This document shows positions 34,620-36,388 of a stretch of DNA of 36,388 nt, in pieces. The translations under genes were made by a program, and so were the position numbers. Below the pieces are notes generated by a model. The model was not told the origin of the DNA and ran no database searches. It worked only from the letters and a program-made list of their open reading frames with translations. The stretch is from positions 1-36,388 of the forward strand of contig JANQMY010000170.1 of assembly GCA_028279895.1 (NCBI GenBank), read 5' to 3'. The DNA comes from Alphaproteobacteria bacterium. GTDB lineage: Bacteria; Pseudomonadota; Alphaproteobacteria; JANQMY01. The first letter of the stretch is position 1, and every line of letters begins with the position of its first letter.

Positions 34620-35765
34620 TTAACTCGCGCCGGCAGGCACGGTCAAATGGGACGAGACGGAGATTTGTTGATCTTCTTGGGGCGGATAATGCAAGCGGTC
34701 GGCGGTTTCCATGAGCGCCAGCAGCATGCCTTCCCGTAAGCCCCGGTCGGCGACGCGCAGACGCTCGCACGGCCATCTCTTGTTGATGGCCTCCAAAATC
34801 GCGCAGCCCGCGACCACCAAATCGGCCCGCTCGCGGCCGACGCAGGGTTCGGCCACCCGCGATTGAAAGTCCATCTGCGACAGCCGGCGCGCGACTGCCA
34901 TCACGTCGCTAAACGTGATCCACTTTCCGTCTACCCGGCGACGATCATAGCGTTTCAGTTCCAAATGAACGCCTGCAATCGTGGTCACCGTGCCGGACGT
35001 ACCCACCATATGGAAGGGGCGGCGGCGGTCGAAGGGACCGAGATCGGCGGCAAAACGGTCAAGATGCGGCGACACAAAATCGACCATGGTTTGGTAGACT
35101 TCGCTGGGGATGTCATGGCCGCCAAACCGCTCCGCCAGGGAAATGACGCCAAGGGGAATAGACGTCCAGGCAGAAATCGTCACCGGCACGCTGCCCGACG
35201 GTCCGTGGTCGAGATCAAGCCAGATCAGCTCGGTGCTGCCGCCGCCAATATCGAAGACCAACGCCGCATCGCAGCTTTGATCGACCAAGGGCCAACATCC
35301 GGCAACGGCCAGTTTGGCTTCTTCGCTTGGGGTAATGATGTCGAGCTCAAGGCCGGTTTCGGCGCGGACGCGTTCGATAAATTCAGCGCCATTGCTCGCC
35401 TTTCGGCAGGCTTCCGTCGCCACACAACGCTGAAGGGTAACCCCCCTTTTTTTCATTTTGGCGGCGCAAATAGACAGGGCTTCCATCGCCCGATCCATGG
35501 CGGCCGGCGACAGCTCCCCGTTTTGATCCAGGCCTTCTCCCAGACGCACAATCCGCGAAAAAGAGTCGATGACCCGAAACCCCTTTTTGTCGGGCTTTGC
35601 GACCAATAGGCGACAATTGTTTGTTCCGAGATCGAGCGCCGCGTAGATATGTCCCCAGCGGCCATTGGCACCGGTTAACGGGCTTTTGGACCCGTCTTTT
35701 TTTGCGAGTTCGTTTTGCCCATTGCCCGCCCCCCGGCGGGATCCGTTGTCGGACGTCCGTGCCAT
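34620..35765 (-). CDS. ppx: Ppx/GppA-family phosphatase
   Basis: A 381-residue exopolyphosphatase/pppGpp pyrophosphohydrolase family protein of the ASKHA fold. ALDLGTNNCRLLVA is the phosphate-1 motif (about residue 44), VFDIGGGSTELIW is phosphate-2, and VGTSGTVTTIAGVH follows. The C-terminal HD-like domain of longer Ppx enzymes is missing, as is usual in the short alphaproteobacterial form. The acidic/basic N-terminal tail (about 35 residues) looks disordered. ATG 35765 is chosen; a GTG at 35801 is in frame. Whether it acts on polyphosphate or pppGpp cannot be told. Confidence 0.9.
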   Translation of the reverse strand: MARTSDNGSRRGAGNGQNELAKKDGSKSPLTGANGRWGHIYAALDLGTNNCRLLVAKPDKKGFRVIDSFSRIVRLGEGLDQNGELSPAAMDRAMEALSICAAKMKKRGVTLQRCVATEACRKASNGAEFIERVRAETGLELDIITPSEEAKLAVAGCWPLVDQSCDAALVFDIGGGSTELIWLDLDHGPSGSVPVTISAWTSIPLGVISLAERFGGHDIPSEVYQTMVDFVSPHLDRFAADLGPFDRRRPFHMVGTSGTVTTIAGVHLELKRYDRRRVDGKWITFSDVMAVARRLSQMDFQSRVAEPCVGRERADLVVAGCAILEAINKRWPCERLRVADRGLREGMLLALMETADRLHYPPQEDQQISVSSHLTVPAGAS

Positions 35766-36096
35766 CTTTTGTTTGCCGCGCACACTTACAAGCCTAGGCA
35801 CCTTACCCCAGCGTGCCTAAACCCCCCAATTTAGCCGTTATGACAGTGTATCAGTTTGAGACACATGAAGAAACGGGGCTCGCCCACAAATGTGAAAACA
35901 TGGTTGACGCGCCGCCTTTGCCCTGAAAACAGGCCCAAAAGTCACCTCGGAACCATCACTCGATGGCAGTATGCGTTAGTTTACGGCTTCTTGACAAATC
36001 CGCCCGACCATGGAGCCATCGGGAGGACAGGATCATGTCTCACCACGGCGAAGTCCCCGAGTACCGCGTGCCCATGGGCGCAAACCCGATATCGCT

Positions 36097-36225
36097 GTGT
36101 CCGACGGAGGGCGTTCGGTGAGAGATCCGGGTGCCAGAGGGCGGCCCTGGTCCCGCTTCCTCAACCTGCTGATCCTCGCATCGGCCTTCTTCTTGTTTTT
36201 TGCCTATGTCTATCCCGGCCAGTAA
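36097..36225 (+). CDS. Short single-pass membrane ORF (hypothetical)
   Basis: A 42-residue frame from GTG 36097: an arginine-rich N-terminus (GGRSVRDPGARGRPWSR), then a membrane helix LNLLILASAFFLFFAYVY. GTG 36118 is an alternative start; there it would overlap the stop of a 28-codon ORF (36035-36121, preceded by GGGAGGA) as GTGA. The hydrophobic run makes a small membrane protein plausible. Not recognised. Confidence 0.4.
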   Translation: MSDGGRSVRDPGARGRPWSRFLNLLILASAFFLFFAYVYPGQ

Positions 36226-36235
36226 GTGACGGCCG

Positions 36236-36388
36236 CTAATTGGCCGACACCTTCTTGTTTGTAGATTGCCCCGTCGTGATCAGAGTACAGGCACGGCAGA
36301 ATGCCTCACCGATTCCGGCCAACGCGATGCCAAAAACCTGGCGATGGAAATTTGGTTCTAGCAGCTTGCTGAAAAAGTCATTTTCATC
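36236..36388 (-). CDS. C-terminal fragment of an unidentified protein (runs off the window)
   Basis: An uninterrupted minus-strand frame enters from the right edge and ends at TAG 36236-36238 after 50 residues: FFSKLLEPNFHRQVFGIALAG, then GEAFCRACTLITTGQ. It converges on the short membrane ORF with a 10-bp gap. Too little is visible to assign a family. Confidence 0.35.
   Translation of the reverse strand, partial: DENDFFSKLLEPNFHRQVFGIALAGIGEAFCRACTLITTGQSTNKKVSAN

Noticed and set aside
36358..36388. TGCTGAAAAAGTCATTTTC-like stretch at the right edge resembling some IS ends
   Set aside because: It lies inside an open minus-strand frame and no matching second end or transposase is visible.

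Overview
The window reads as chromosomal DNA of an alphaproteobacterium. The evidence is the GC-rich coding style, the conserved blocks dnaB-alr, radA-cvpA-purF, der-bamB-yfgM and ppx-rlmE-guaB-rsmB-guaA, a B. subtilis-type PurF, a UrcA-family protein and intergenic palindromes of the kind scattered through alphaproteobacterial genomes. I cannot name the genus; a Kordiimonadales/Rhodospirillales/Sphingomonadales-like lineage is a guess. I saw no rRNA, tRNA, CRISPR array or prophage.

Layout. Positions 1-5767 hold mostly single genes: a damaged SRPBCC gene, a MaoC-like hydratase, a UrcA-family protein, class II aldolase (fba), a ParE-type toxin-antitoxin pair, a PhyH dioxygenase divergent from a TetR/BetI-like regulator with a perfect 16-bp palindrome between them, and a PNPOx-like flavoprotein closed by a clear terminator. 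Positions 5859-17030 are a mainly plus-strand housekeeping run: cfa, dnaB with a consensus DnaA box upstream, alr, an MlaE/MlaF transporter pair, radA, cvpA, purF and an SDR. radA carries an in-frame TAA between its zinc finger and its ATPase core. Positions 17031-23762 are accessory: palindromic repeats, a secreted hypothetical protein, a CBS-CBS-GGDEF protein, a second SRPBCC protein, a decayed DMT transporter, a small lipoprotein/XRE/DUF2975 cassette behind a perfect inverted repeat, an arylsulfatase and a complete IS5-family element inserted just upstream of that sulfatase. Positions 23814-35765 are minus-strand core genes: der-bamB-yfgM, a small unknown, a GST-like protein, then ppx, rlmE, guaB, an RsmB-like methyltransferase, a periplasmic TPR protein and guaA. 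The right edge has a short membrane ORF and the end of a minus-strand gene.

How the genes work together. guaB and guaA make GMP from IMP in two steps, and purF opens the pathway that supplies IMP. bamB, the MlaE/MlaF pair, alr and cfa all serve the envelope. dnaB, radA, der, rlmE and the RsmB-like enzyme serve replication, recombination and ribosome maturation. Several operon junctions overlap by a few bases (TTGA, ATGA, TAATG), and several starts appear to be TTG.

I found no large multigene defence or biosynthetic system. The most unusual points are the interrupted radA, the compact XRE-DUF2975-lipoprotein cassette with its own operator-like palindrome, and the IS placed between the sulfatase and whatever promoter it had.
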